Assembly: GCF_949628265.1 (NCBI RefSeq) | Contig: NC_088786.1 | Location: forward strand, 10,168,001 to 10,232,000 | Source: Cloeon dipterum | Lineage: Eukaryota; Arthropoda; Insecta; Ephemeroptera; Baetidae | Length of the DNA: 64,000 nt | Reading direction: 5' to 3' | Part shown: in pieces, positions 40,601-48,700 of the stretch | Layout: every line of letters starts with the position of its first letter | Numbering within the stretch: the first letter of the stretch is position 1 | Made by a program: the position numbers and the translations under genes | The notes under the pieces: generated by a model | Told to the model about the DNA's origin: nothing | The model's input: the letters and a program-made list of their open reading frames with translations, nothing else | Database searches by the model: none

Positions 40601-42807
40601 TTAGAAAGTTTGCATTTAAAATAGAATTAAATATTTGCCTTCATAATCACTTGATGACAAGCTTTTGTACGTAGAGTTAATTCGTTCTGCGTACTTTTCG
40701 GTGATGCCTTTCCCAGTACAAAGCTCTTCAAGCGAGTTCAGCATCGCAACGATGCACGCAACACTCATTGATCGAATGGCTGTGTCTTGCACCTGGCAAC
40801 TCTCTTCAACTGAATCCATGACCCTATCATGCAATTGTTTAATTAAAAAATAAATTTAATAGGTCTCAGTTGCGAGATATTGAGTCGGCTGGCTTATGCG
40901 CCTCAACTGAATATTTCCTAAAGAATTATTTTTTTAACCAACGGATGTCGCCGGATGACAATATTTTAAAGGGAAAACCGATTAAAGAAAGAAAAACAAA
41001 TTGCATTAGATTATATTTTTGAATTGTTAATCTTTGCTAATAAGCAATCAAATTAGTTTTGTACTTTGATTGCAATTTAATTAATATTCAGAATTTAAAA
41101 TTTGGATCAAAGTTGAAAACCAATAACATATGAATTTAGTGCTACAATAAAATTTACAATTTAAAATAAATACTCACAGCCTCATAAGAGCCATGTCACT
41201 TTGTTGAGATCCCTTGTCATCTTGAATCAAAATTGGTCCAGCAAAGTCTACTATGCGACTAGGACTTCGCAGTAACTGGGAAAGAGTAAAAGTAGTTTTT
41301 TAAAATTTTAGGACATTAATCTAGACACTCACTTCCTTGAGAGCTTGGAGAGCATCTAGCCTGTGCTGAGGGGGTGGATAAAGTAGCATTCTGTGGAATA
41401 CAGACTCTAAAACGGGCCTCAGCGAGCCAACGCATCCGACTAGGCGAACTAACTGGGTGCCAATACTGCAAAAATTAAAATAATAAAATATGGCAATTAA
41501 TTTTCACACATTCACAAATTAAATTTTGTTAAGAATAATAATAGCACTCAAGGGTGGAACTATTAAAAATGTTTTAACGAAAAAATATACACTTAAATCA
41601 TAATTCTCACCTGTAAACAGTCTTCGCTTCATGACTATCAAAACTAAGAGCAGACGCCAAACAGCCTGATCCTCTGCCCATTTCTCCTTCAGTCTTGTTG
41701 CTCGACACAATGTTTTTATCGACTCGAGGGGATCCTAGGAATGCTATGAGAGAGGGACAAAACTTCTGCCACAGGAATGTTGTGAAGTGTTTGTTCGCGT
41801 GGGTTTGTTGTGGAAGACTAGATATCAAAGTGTGCAAACACTCAAGGAGGAAAACAACGCCACTGCATGATCGTCCTGCTGGAGCACTGCAAATAATTTT
41901 GAATAATTTGAAATCAGAAATTGCAGTTCCTTTTACCTCTGCACTTCCTCCATCCGGCTGCAAATAAACTGGAGAATCGGAATGACTTCATTGAAACATG
42001 AGACTCCAAGTGAGAGAACACCAAGATTTGACTGGGATTTGTTAAGTTCTTGGCTCTCATCCTCTGCAAAAATATTTTACTTTTCATCCAAATAATTTTA
42101 ATCAACCGAAATTTACCTAGAAAATTGCAAAAGGATCTCAAGGTTTGACTAGTTGCTGCTTGGGCTGCGGTGCGCACAGCTTGATTCCCTGATTCATATG
42201 CCTCACTGCACAACGTCAGCACCTGGATGATGATCCTCCCATTCATGGTCCAGTAGTTTGAGCATGCCATGTTGAGTAAAGCCTGTTTTTCAGTAATCCC
42301 ATTTATTTCAATTCGAACATAGAACATAGATCAAATCTCATTACCTTCAGCATGTCAACCTGTGTATCATCAGACTGGGTCAAGATAGAATTGATGCAGT
42401 GCAGAAGCTGTGATGGCAGCCAGACCGAATCGTCTTCGGGCTCATAGTTTGAGTAGAATCTGTCATCTCTGAGGATTTTCTGCAGCCCAGAGATACCGTA
42501 AGAAACAAACTTGCTTCTCTTTGTCTCAAACGCCTGCTGCAAAACTGCAAAGCATTTTGTCCGCAACTCATATGGCTGGTCTCTAAGCATTCCATGCTGG
42601 CGCTCTAAAATTTCTGCATAAACAACAAATTTGTAAATTGAAGAGTGAATATTTCGAATGATTCATAGAACGTCTATACTGCCTAGTGCAAAGTGTGCAA
42701 TAATTTGGTCCGTTGATCTTACCAACAGCATCGAGAGCGGCAATCTTCAAAGTAGGCAGTTTGCAGTAATCTGCTTCCTTGCCAATATTCCCCAGCAGCT
42801 CCTCCAT
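34477..42807 (-). CDS. ARFGEF3: ARFGEF3 / BIG3 homologue (brefeldin A-inhibited GEF 3-like), whole gene, 27 coding exons
   Basis: Very large cytosolic/granule-associated protein of the BIG/Sec7 superfamily. The mammalian protein restrains insulin and glucagon granule production and binds prohibitin 2, and its Sec7-like region is considered catalytically degenerate. The 27 exons sum to 6150 nt, 2049 aa, in one frame; mammalian ARFGEF3 is about 2180 aa. The start [12 protein letters not shown] matches the family N-terminus. Strong landmarks: [14 protein letters not shown] ([14 protein letters not shown], exon 6), EELCTGKGI (exon 8), MLTDVDGL-type (exons 11/12), [17 protein letters not shown] (exon 13), [13 protein letters not shown] (exon 17), [10 protein letters not shown] and [10 protein letters not shown] (exon 18), [10 protein letters not shown] (exon 23), ANLYRQAGA (exon 24). 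A Ser/Glu-rich insert lies at about 480-529. The start context AAACAATGG is good. It is divergent from POLR3K and convergent with Runx. Confidence 0.94.
34757..35128 (-). CDS. ARFGEF3: ARFGEF3 exon 26
   Basis: 124 codons, residues 1854-1977, [17 protein letters not shown] to RKSSIFK. Charged, Pro/Ser-rich and low in conservation apart from [16 protein letters not shown], which matches the family's KLMTEYKKRKQQH-type motif. Donor GTAATT. Confidence 0.88.
35188..35409 (-). CDS. ARFGEF3: ARFGEF3 exon 25
   Basis: 74 codons, residues 1780-1853, [16 protein letters not shown] to VDHIADQ. Acceptor cttattcag, donor GTTTAC, phase 0 to phase 0, so skippable in frame. Confidence 0.88.
35470..35731 (-). 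CDS. ARFGEF3: ARFGEF3 exon 24
   Basis: Residues about 1692-1779, [15 protein letters not shown] to [14 protein letters not shown], with [20 protein letters not shown]. Donor GTGAAC, ends phase 0. Confidence 0.92.
35789..36256 (-). CDS. ARFGEF3: ARFGEF3 exon 23
   Basis: The longest coding exon, residues about 1536-1691: [53 protein letters not shown]. Acceptor gtttcag, donor GTAATT, ends phase 2. Confidence 0.93.
36539..36662 (-). CDS. ARFGEF3: ARFGEF3 exon 22
   Basis: Residues about 1495-1535, [18 protein letters not shown] to GCACM, with [17 protein letters not shown]. Acceptor attttttcag, donor GTCAGT, ends phase 2. Confidence 0.88.
36714..36884 (-). CDS. ARFGEF3: ARFGEF3 exon 21
   Basis: Residues about 1438-1494, [15 protein letters not shown] to VVDHLVFIN, ending A|GTGAGC. 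The following 51-nt intron is in frame and stop-free, so it could be retained. Confidence 0.85.
36997..37289 (-). CDS. ARFGEF3: ARFGEF3 exon 20
   Basis: Residues about 1340-1437, [16 protein letters not shown] to MLRSLMDVP, with [16 protein letters not shown] and [11 protein letters not shown]. Donor GTAATT, ends phase 1. Confidence 0.91.
37349..37514 (-). CDS. ARFGEF3: ARFGEF3 exon 19
   Basis: Residues about 1285-1339, [16 protein letters not shown] to CPIFHAAH, with [20 protein letters not shown]. Donor GTAAAA, ends phase 2. Confidence 0.91.
37571..37829 (-). CDS. ARFGEF3: ARFGEF3 exon 18
   Basis: Residues about 1199-1284, [49 protein letters not shown] and CLLKYVRGP. Donor GTAAGC, ends phase 1. 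Confidence 0.94.
37891..38070 (-). CDS. ARFGEF3: ARFGEF3 exon 17
   Basis: Exactly 60 codons, residues 1139-1198: [19 protein letters not shown], then [18 protein letters not shown] and [11 protein letters not shown]. Nearly colinear with the vertebrate protein; among the most conserved blocks. Donor GTAAGA. Confidence 0.94.
38127..38433 (-). CDS. ARFGEF3: ARFGEF3 exon 16
   Basis: Residues about 1036-1138, [19 protein letters not shown] to GPHYME, with [19 protein letters not shown]. Donor GTCAGT, ends phase 0. Confidence 0.92.
38487..38651 (-). CDS. ARFGEF3: ARFGEF3 exon 15
   Basis: Residues about 981-1035, [16 protein letters not shown] to [11 protein letters not shown]. Acceptor gttcgcag, donor GTAATG, ends phase 2. 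Confidence 0.85.
38700..38855 (-). CDS. ARFGEF3: ARFGEF3 exon 14
   Basis: Residues about 929-980, [18 protein letters not shown] to DVLDDEQI. The family counterpart of VFR-CxYVxxLE spans the exon 13/14 junction. Donor GTATGC, ends phase 2. Confidence 0.85.
38913..39141 (-). CDS. ARFGEF3: ARFGEF3 exon 13
   Basis: Residues about 853-928, [19 protein letters not shown] to [10 protein letters not shown]. It ends AG|GTTTGG, the start of a 57-nt intron (38856-38912). The open frame runs through that intron but homology does not. Confidence 0.88.
39203..39532 (-). CDS. ARFGEF3: ARFGEF3 exon 12
   Basis: Residues about 743-852, [15 protein letters not shown] to [12 protein letters not shown], with [15 protein letters not shown] and [13 protein letters not shown]. 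Donor GTTGGT, ends phase 1. Confidence 0.88.
39583..39981 (-). CDS. ARFGEF3: ARFGEF3 exon 11
   Basis: Residues about 610-742, [14 protein letters not shown] to VALVNLLT, with [19 protein letters not shown] and [16 protein letters not shown]. Sec7-like region. Acceptor gatatgcag, donor GTACTC, ends phase 1. Confidence 0.88.
40039..40279 (-). CDS. ARFGEF3: ARFGEF3 exon 10
   Basis: Residues about 530-609, [18 protein letters not shown] to EFSSKYCQ, including [18 protein letters not shown]. Corresponds to the start of the degenerate Sec7-like region. Weak polypyrimidine tract at its acceptor; donor GTATAT. Confidence 0.85.
40335..40582 (-). CDS. ARFGEF3: ARFGEF3 exon 9 (acidic linker)
   Basis: Residues about 447-529, [18 protein letters not shown] followed by a Ser/Asp/Glu/Gly-rich low-complexity linker ending EQGSGGD. 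Donor GTGAGT, ends phase 0. The linker is the least conserved part of the protein. Confidence 0.88.
40639..40823 (-). CDS. ARFGEF3: ARFGEF3 exon 8 (apparent GC donor)
   Basis: Residues about 385-446, [14 protein letters not shown], then [20 protein letters not shown] and SLSSSDYE. The frame-consistent end is GAAG|GCAAAT, a GC rather than GT donor, giving [14 protein letters not shown] in phase 1. The only nearby GT (TCAA|GTGATT, a few bases earlier) would also keep the frame but gives SSR-PLTY. Confidence 0.82.
40824..41177 (-). other. ARFGEF3 intron 7
   Basis: 354 nt of AT-rich intron; nothing else seen. Confidence 0.7.
41178..41275 (-). CDS. ARFGEF3: ARFGEF3 exon 7
   Basis: Residues about 353-384, [16 protein letters not shown] to MALMR. 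Donor GTGAGT, ends phase 2. Confidence 0.9.
41333..41465 (-). CDS. ARFGEF3: ARFGEF3 exon 6
   Basis: Residues about 308-352, [18 protein letters not shown] to [10 protein letters not shown], with the strongly conserved [10 protein letters not shown]. Donor GTGAGT, ends phase 0. Confidence 0.93.
41611..41886 (-). CDS. ARFGEF3: ARFGEF3 exon 5
   Basis: Residues about 216-307, including [28 protein letters not shown] and [15 protein letters not shown], all diagnostic for the family. Ends phase 2 at donor GTGAGA. Confidence 0.92.
41937..42063 (-). CDS. ARFGEF3: ARFGEF3 exon 4
   Basis: Residues about 174-215, [13 protein letters not shown] to CSRMEEVQ. Acceptor tttttgcag, donor GTAAAA, ends phase 2. 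Confidence 0.86.
42117..42282 (-). CDS. ARFGEF3: ARFGEF3 exon 3
   Basis: Residues about 119-173, [15 protein letters not shown] to SFCNFL. Acceptor tgaaaaacag, donor GTAAAT, ends phase 1. Confidence 0.88.
42345..42613 (-). CDS. ARFGEF3: ARFGEF3 exon 2
   Basis: Residues about 29-118, from [16 protein letters not shown] to QVDMLK. Acceptor tttatgcag, donor GTAATG, ends phase 0. Contains [14 protein letters not shown], matching the family's helical N-terminal repeats. Confidence 0.9.
42723..42807 (-). CDS. ARFGEF3: ARFGEF3 exon 1 (start)
   Basis: Residues 1-28, [16 protein letters not shown] then [10 protein letters not shown], ending phase 1 at donor GTAAGA. First helix of the N-terminal DCB-type region. 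Confidence 0.9.
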
Positions 42808-44011
42808 TGTTTAAAAGCGGTAGATGGTGCAGTCCTTTGAGGACGAACTTTTTTCACATCCTCTTTGACAAATGAAACTGATTTAGATTATTTATTTCAA
42901 ATATGCAATGCAAATTTATGCCACAACTCAATTATTAGCAAACGATAAAAGCATTAAAAGTTCTGTGCCAATATATTACTGTTGCGTAATTTAATTGGAA
43001 TCTATGCTATAAAAATGACAAATTAAGCCATAGCATTTGAAAAACACAATTAATATAAGTGGGGCCTGCATGAATAAATGAAATGCAAATGTATTCAAAG
43101 GATACCTGATGTGATTTCACATTTCTCAATGGCTGCGAGTGTTTTCCAAGCATTCAATCTGCTAAATAATTCGATATCAACATGCGTGGGCGGATAGAGT
43201 GTAAACGTCAAAGCCAGCTGCGTCGTACTGAGGGTTGCTTTTGCTCAGGCGCAAAGGGGGTTGAAGCAGCTCAAAACACGGCTGACGGGGTGTGTGCAAA
43301 ACCAATCACATCTTCCTAAGCTGAAAGTGTTTAATATAAAAAGAATTATTAATTTACAACCTACAAATATTAGAAATGAAAACCTACAGACAACACTTGG
43401 ACATCAACCTCCACGCAACATTTTCTTCCGCTAATAAAAAATATTAATTTGATAACACACCAACAGCACTGCCGGCGCCGGCAGAAAACCCACCACAAAT
43501 CCCGCAGTCAACCACCGCCTTGTTTTGTATTGTCAGAGTTGCCAACGTTAAGAAATAATTCCAGCCCCATAGCGTTTCATTATGCTGCTCATTTTTACAG
43601 AATAACTTAAAAAGTACGCAAATAGCAATAATTTTTATTTAATAATGCTTAATTTATCTTTGAAAATAGTAAAAAAAATTTGAAATGATATTATGTACAC
43701 AAGAGTTAAATTATTTATAGGTGGCAACATTGCAGCAATACAAAAACACAATCATGATCATGTGTGTTGTTTTGTGTAGCATAGTTCACGATTTTACCCA
43801 GCAGTGCACGTGAAGTAAAAAATTTTGCTCTTTTCCTTGAAATTGCTGCATTTTTAAAGTAATTTTGGAACCAGTAGGACTTCAAGAAGTAAGATAATAT
43901 AAATATATTGTTTAATTAATTTATTTGACATTTTTTCTTACACATTTATATCCAAACGTGAACAAATATGTATACGATTAAAATTTGTTGTGTTTTGCTT
44001 CGCAGGCCAAC
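42808..44011. other. Divergent promoter region between ARFGEF3 and POLR3K
   Basis: 1.2 kb shared upstream region. It must hold both promoters and 5'UTRs. A CACGTG E-box lies at 43807-43812 on the POLR3K side. A GTAAGA donor at 43889 with the acceptor cgcag at 44001-44005 makes a likely 117-nt POLR3K 5'UTR intron. A GC-richer patch (43130-43320, 43460-43530) probably marks the ARFGEF3 start. No other gene seen. Confidence 0.6.
43807..43812. promoter_or_regulatory. CACGTG E-box upstream of POLR3K
   Basis: Canonical Myc/Max or USF-type E-box about 80 bp before the likely 5'UTR splice donor of POLR3K, so close to the expected transcription start. Function is inferred. Confidence 0.4.
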
Positions 44012-44362
44012 ATGCCGATTCAATTTTGTCCTTGGTGTGGCAACATGCTTTCACTCACTTCGACGGAAAACAGTGAAGAAACGAAAGCTACATTGGCGTT
44101 TGTCTGCAATACCTGTCCTTACTCATTCCTGATGGAGAACGAGTGCGTGTGCCATTATATTTACACGAAACGGAAGGAGCTGGACGACGTTTTGGGTGGC
44201 GCGGACGCTTGGAAAAACGTGGACAATACGGAAGCCCAGTGTCCTGCTTGCAATCATGACAGGGCCTATTTTATGCAGTTGCAGACCAGATCTGCGGATG
44301 AACCTATGACTGTTTTTTACAAGTGCTGCAAAGATGGCTGCGGCTACAGGTGGAAGGAGTGA
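44012..44362 (+). CDS. POLR3K: RNA polymerase III subunit C11 (RPC10/POLR3K)
   Basis: Small Pol III subunit needed for RNA cleavage, termination and re-initiation; acts in the nucleus. 116 aa, typical length about 108. N-terminal zinc ribbon with C6/C9 (FCPWC) and C32/C35 (VCNTCPY); conserved linker RKELDDVLGGADAWKNVD; C-terminal TFIIS-like zinc ribbon with C77/C80 (CPAC) and C105/106...C110 (YKCCKDGCGYRW). The active-site loop QTRSADEPMT carries the acidic pair D96-E97. The ATG at 44012 directly follows the 5'UTR acceptor (cgcag at 44001-44005). The open frame extends 9 codons further upstream but only from a TTG inside the intron. The coding region is intron-free. Divergent from ARFGEF3 and convergent with prickle. 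Confidence 0.97.
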   Translation: MPIQFCPWCGNMLSLTSTENSEETKATLAFVCNTCPYSFLMENECVCHYIYTKRKELDDVLGGADAWKNVDNTEAQCPACNHDRAYFMQLQTRSADEPMTVFYKCCKDGCGYRWKE

Positions 44363-44471
44363 GTTATTGGACCTCATTGTGTTGATAATATAATATAATA
44401 TATATTTATATACTTGACTCTGAACTGGAAACTTAAGATTAATAGTATAATGGACTGATATAAATTATTGA

Positions 44472-44477
44472 AATAAA
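44472..44477 (+). terminator. Poly(A) signal AATAAA of POLR3K
   Basis: Canonical hexamer 110 bases after the POLR3K stop codon. Confidence 0.7.
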
Positions 44478-45265
44478 AATTTGGCAAAATGTAATTTTGG
44501 CGTTTACATTTTATATTTTTCGCACGGTGCCTATTCCTATAATAACTATTAGCAAGTACATAATTTGAATTGACTCATAACTTTAAAATTAGGTCGCACG
44601 ATGCGAAGCAAAGTACGCAGATATGGCAGATATATTCTTGTTAATTCTGCCTTGTCATAAATACATACAATAATTGGATATAAAATCACATAACGTTTTT
44701 GGACAGAATTGGCGAACCGTGCTGGCAAAATAGAGCCAAAACGATTAATTACATGGAGCAATCTCTCGCCGCGCTGAGCCACTGATTTGTGTTTTATAAT
44801 AGGATTGAGTCATAATTCCTTTCCTGAAAGTTGTAATCTTTCAAACGAAATGGTCAGTTTAAAAAAAAGGAGAGGTGGGGCAGCAGGCGTGCTTTATATT
44901 TCTTTATGACCTTGTGACTGATTCTAGCACCAAATAATTCTACGGGAGAGGTAGGTGTTTAAAAATTGCCCTAAGGCGCGCTCGGGCTGTAGAGGAAACT
45001 TGTTGCATGACAAGTTGAGCTCCATAAATACACGGGTAAAATATAATTTAAGTGCTTTAAAGCCAGTACCCGCAGAGCCCGCTTTCTTGGTATTATTCAA
45101 ATCCTGCAACACAGGAATTTATCAACGCCTTCTTCAGGTTTTCATAAATTTTGCATGATAATCTCCATCCTTATCTTATGTCTTCATTACGAGAGAAAAA
45201 CAGCAAGTTCTAAATTTGAAAATATTTCTTATATTTTAATATTAGAGTTCATTTGTACATTTTGG
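44478..45265. other. Convergent region between POLR3K and prickle
   Basis: About 0.8 kb that should hold the prickle 3'UTR (minus strand). I see no canonical AATAAA on that strand. No gene or repeat recognised. Confidence 0.5.
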
Positions 45266-45702
45266 TCACGAAATAAGGCAGTTTTTATCGTCGCGTGGAG
45301 TATTTTTGTGTCTGGCCACTGCCAGGGCGTCGTTTGGGACGTATGAGATTCTAACTCCACCATAGGCTCTCCTTGGTGGCAAGCTGTAGTCGGCTTCATC
45401 CTCAGAGCTGCTTGAACTGCTCGACGAGGAACAGGATGAGGAGTAGCGACGCGGTCGACTGGGTCTGCTAGGACGACTTGGCCGCTCTCGCTCCTCAGGC
45501 TCCTCTTTCACGCTGTCGTCGAAGCGGACGCTTCTCCTCGCCGGACTGACTTCGTGGTGGACTTCGACTCGCGTCTCAACACTCAGCTCAGGCGCTCGAG
45601 ACAACCACCTGTCCAGGTCTTTTAGCATTGGCTGCTTGGAGGTACTGGGACTCATTTTGAGGAACTGCTCAAAGTTTCTTTCCAGAACCATTCGATCCAA
45701 AC
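45266..45702 (-). CDS. pk: Prickle last exon: C-terminus with CaaX box
   Basis: Begins [19 protein letters not shown], a motif shared with insect Prickle proteins. Continues with [16 protein letters not shown], an Arg/Pro repeat ([10 protein letters not shown]), a run of about nine Ser and [18 protein letters not shown], and ends DDKNCLIS and a TGA stop. CLIS fits a farnesylation CaaX box (human PRICKLE1 ends CIIS). Confidence 0.94.
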
Positions 45703-48700
45703 CTGAAATCATCACATACAAAATATTTTACGTTGTTGAATGACAAGCAATTAAAATCATATCTGCAATTTAATTCATATTGAATTATTGAGCACTAAAA
45801 CTTTTACAATGTTTGAACGGTTGATTCCAAATCAAAACTGAATGTTCATATTCACAGGAACTTTAGCTTTGTTTAACTCCAATTTTTTTAGCTAATTTGA
45901 ATATTTTATATCTGTGGTATTAAAGAAGGTATCATGTTTCCCTTTTTATTTATACTTAAAGTAAAATTTTCATTCAACTCTGGAATTTAGTTAATTGACA
46001 GGGAAAATTTAAATTTGGCCATTAGTAGATATTCAAATGGATAAACTAATTGGTCTTAAAATTCCAATTTTACCCATTTATGTGGGAACAAATGGAATTT
46101 TGCCATGAACAATTAGAATGAAAATTTAATCGACTTTAATTGACACTTTGATAATTTATCTAACAAACTACCAAGTCCCAATTCTTCTTATGAAAATGCT
46201 TTAAATTTGTTGCAGAGGTAAAATTGATTATTAGTCAAATATTATAAATTGTATTGAAGTGTTTAAATAAAATTACTGGCGAATCTGGACCGATTTCAAA
46301 AATTAAATCAATAAATAGTTCACAGGCTTATTTACTCTCATAGCACTACTTTACTAATTTAATTTATAAACTTAATGCATAATATAAAATTCCACTGACC
46401 AGCTGGCGATGGGGTCCATGGAGAGAGAGCAGACTCTTCTGTCTGTAGAGCAACTTCACACCTTTGCGGCAAAGCTGTGGCGCCGAGCAGGTCCAACTGA
46501 GGCACTCGCGGTTGAAGCGCTCTCCTACCCATTTTTGGTGATCTCATCTGCGACGGACTTGGGGGCGGTAGGGACGGCGAGGGCGATGTGCAATTTGGTG
46601 GAGGGCTGTCATTGACTGGGGTAATTTCACTGACTCGAGAGGGTGACTGGGGAGGCGGCGTCGTAGGCGGGCTTGAAGACGGCACGGGCGGTGGCGAGGA
46701 TGAATCAGTCTCTTCTTTGGGCCTGAAAAAGAGTTATTTTGGTTTAACGTCATTTTTCATCGTTTTTCATAATGTATTATTTATATTGTATGGAATTGAG
46801 TTTTACATCGACTAAATTGGTAAATTGCATGTATTTAAATATTCATCCTACTGAATTCAGATATTGATTGCTGAAACCCGCCTCTATTAAATTTTGTTAC
46901 AAGTTTACAGATCTAAAGTCATGTTCATTCAGCTGAACTTGTTAAAGTAAATAATATTATTTATTGGAGAATAATCAAAATTTAAATTAATTAATAGTTA
47001 AATTTAATAGTGCCGTGCATTGAAAAAGTTTATGTTTCAGCTCTTCACACACATTTCGCGTACTAAACTGTTTAAGTTAACTTGTAAGATCAAAGGCTGC
47101 TAAGTGATTAAAACTGATTTTCTACTTGGCTCAGATCCAGTAAACAGAGAGACTAAGTATAAATAAACCAATAAAACTTTATGCTTTCTTTTCATAGCGC
47201 TGACAGGCTCTTAACTCTCATCATTCAACGTTTCCTTCGCCCATCAGACTAATATATCACGACGCACGAAATGTCAATTGGGTGTGCAAAAAAGCGGCAG
47301 TTGGACATACTCGACGCACCTCTGTTTTCTCAGAATCCCTTGTGGCACTACAGGGGCTAGTCTTTCATTAACGTCGGGCGGCGATATGCTCGGCGACGGC
47401 TCCTCTATTGCTAGAGCAGGAGACTTTGGCTTCTTGAGACACGGCGCCAGCGGTGCTTTTCTCGCTGGCGACGGCGACAGCGCCATCGAGCACGTCACTG
47501 AGCAGAAGATCGAGCCTCTGCGGGGCAGGAAGGGCCGGCCGAGCAGCGACACGTGACACGACTGGCAGCAGAAGCAGCGCTCGGTGGCGTGCCAGTGCTG
47601 CCCTTGATGGCTCATCTGTCCTTGGTCCACGCCGATCGCCTCGGCGCACGAGTCGCAATACTCGGCAAACAGATTGTCGAAGCAATGCAGGCAGAAGGGC
47701 CGGCCGTCCCGCATGATGTAGCGCTCGCCGCCGAGTCGTGTGTCGCACTCAAAGCAGGCAAAGTGCTTCATGTGCCAGGCGCGCCCCTCGGCTTCTGTGC
47801 ACTCGTCGGCTAAGATGATCTGCAAACAATTCCAGGCTCAGTTTAATGCAAAACATACAAAGGCGTGATTGGCAGTCAAGTCGATTTTTGCACGACACTA
47901 AAGATTGTCTATAATAGAGTAAGAGTTGGGATATTAAGATTGAACTTATTGTTTTAGGCCATACTAAAGCTACACAAGCAGCAGGGAATTAATTATTACA
48001 TCAATTTAACAGAATAAAATCATACACCTAAACAACAATAATAACGTCTCTTTGGAGGGGGAGAAAATTTGTTCAGCGCAAGTGGCGAATTACAAATTAA
48101 TTTATTATATTAGCAATATCTCGACATTCAGAATAATTATGAATTTGGTATATCAAGCAAAACAAAATAGAATAATTTCGACACGAAAATCCGACACCCC
48201 AACACTAAAACTCTGTAAAATGTCCTGTTATCATGAATTTTTTAGTTTGCAAAATACGATTCATACTTCGTTATTTCATATATGCTTTGATTTGTTTTTT
48301 CAAAATAATTTGCCCGCAAAAGAAACGTCGATGATCTGATTGTTAGCGATTGAATAGTGCAGCGATAAAACTATAGCTCTGATCACTCAATCGCAAGTTT
48401 TGGTTTAAAAAGATAAAAAATCTACTTCTTGACTCCAGTGAAACACTGCCAGCTCTTACTGCCTGATATTTGTTTTGAGATCAAATGACAAGAATGAATG
48501 GATTGCGTAGGCGGAAAATGGTCAGAAAAGGCCCAAACGCGATTTAAACTTTGGCAAATAATAAGTACACTAATATTAAATTGAAATGCCGGACATTTTC
48601 CTAGAAGCTAGCAAACGTTTTTACTTTGGGTCTTCTAGTTTCAACTTATGACAAAAGCCCCATTTTATGAACAGGAAAACCTTATGGAATTTCGGTTCAA

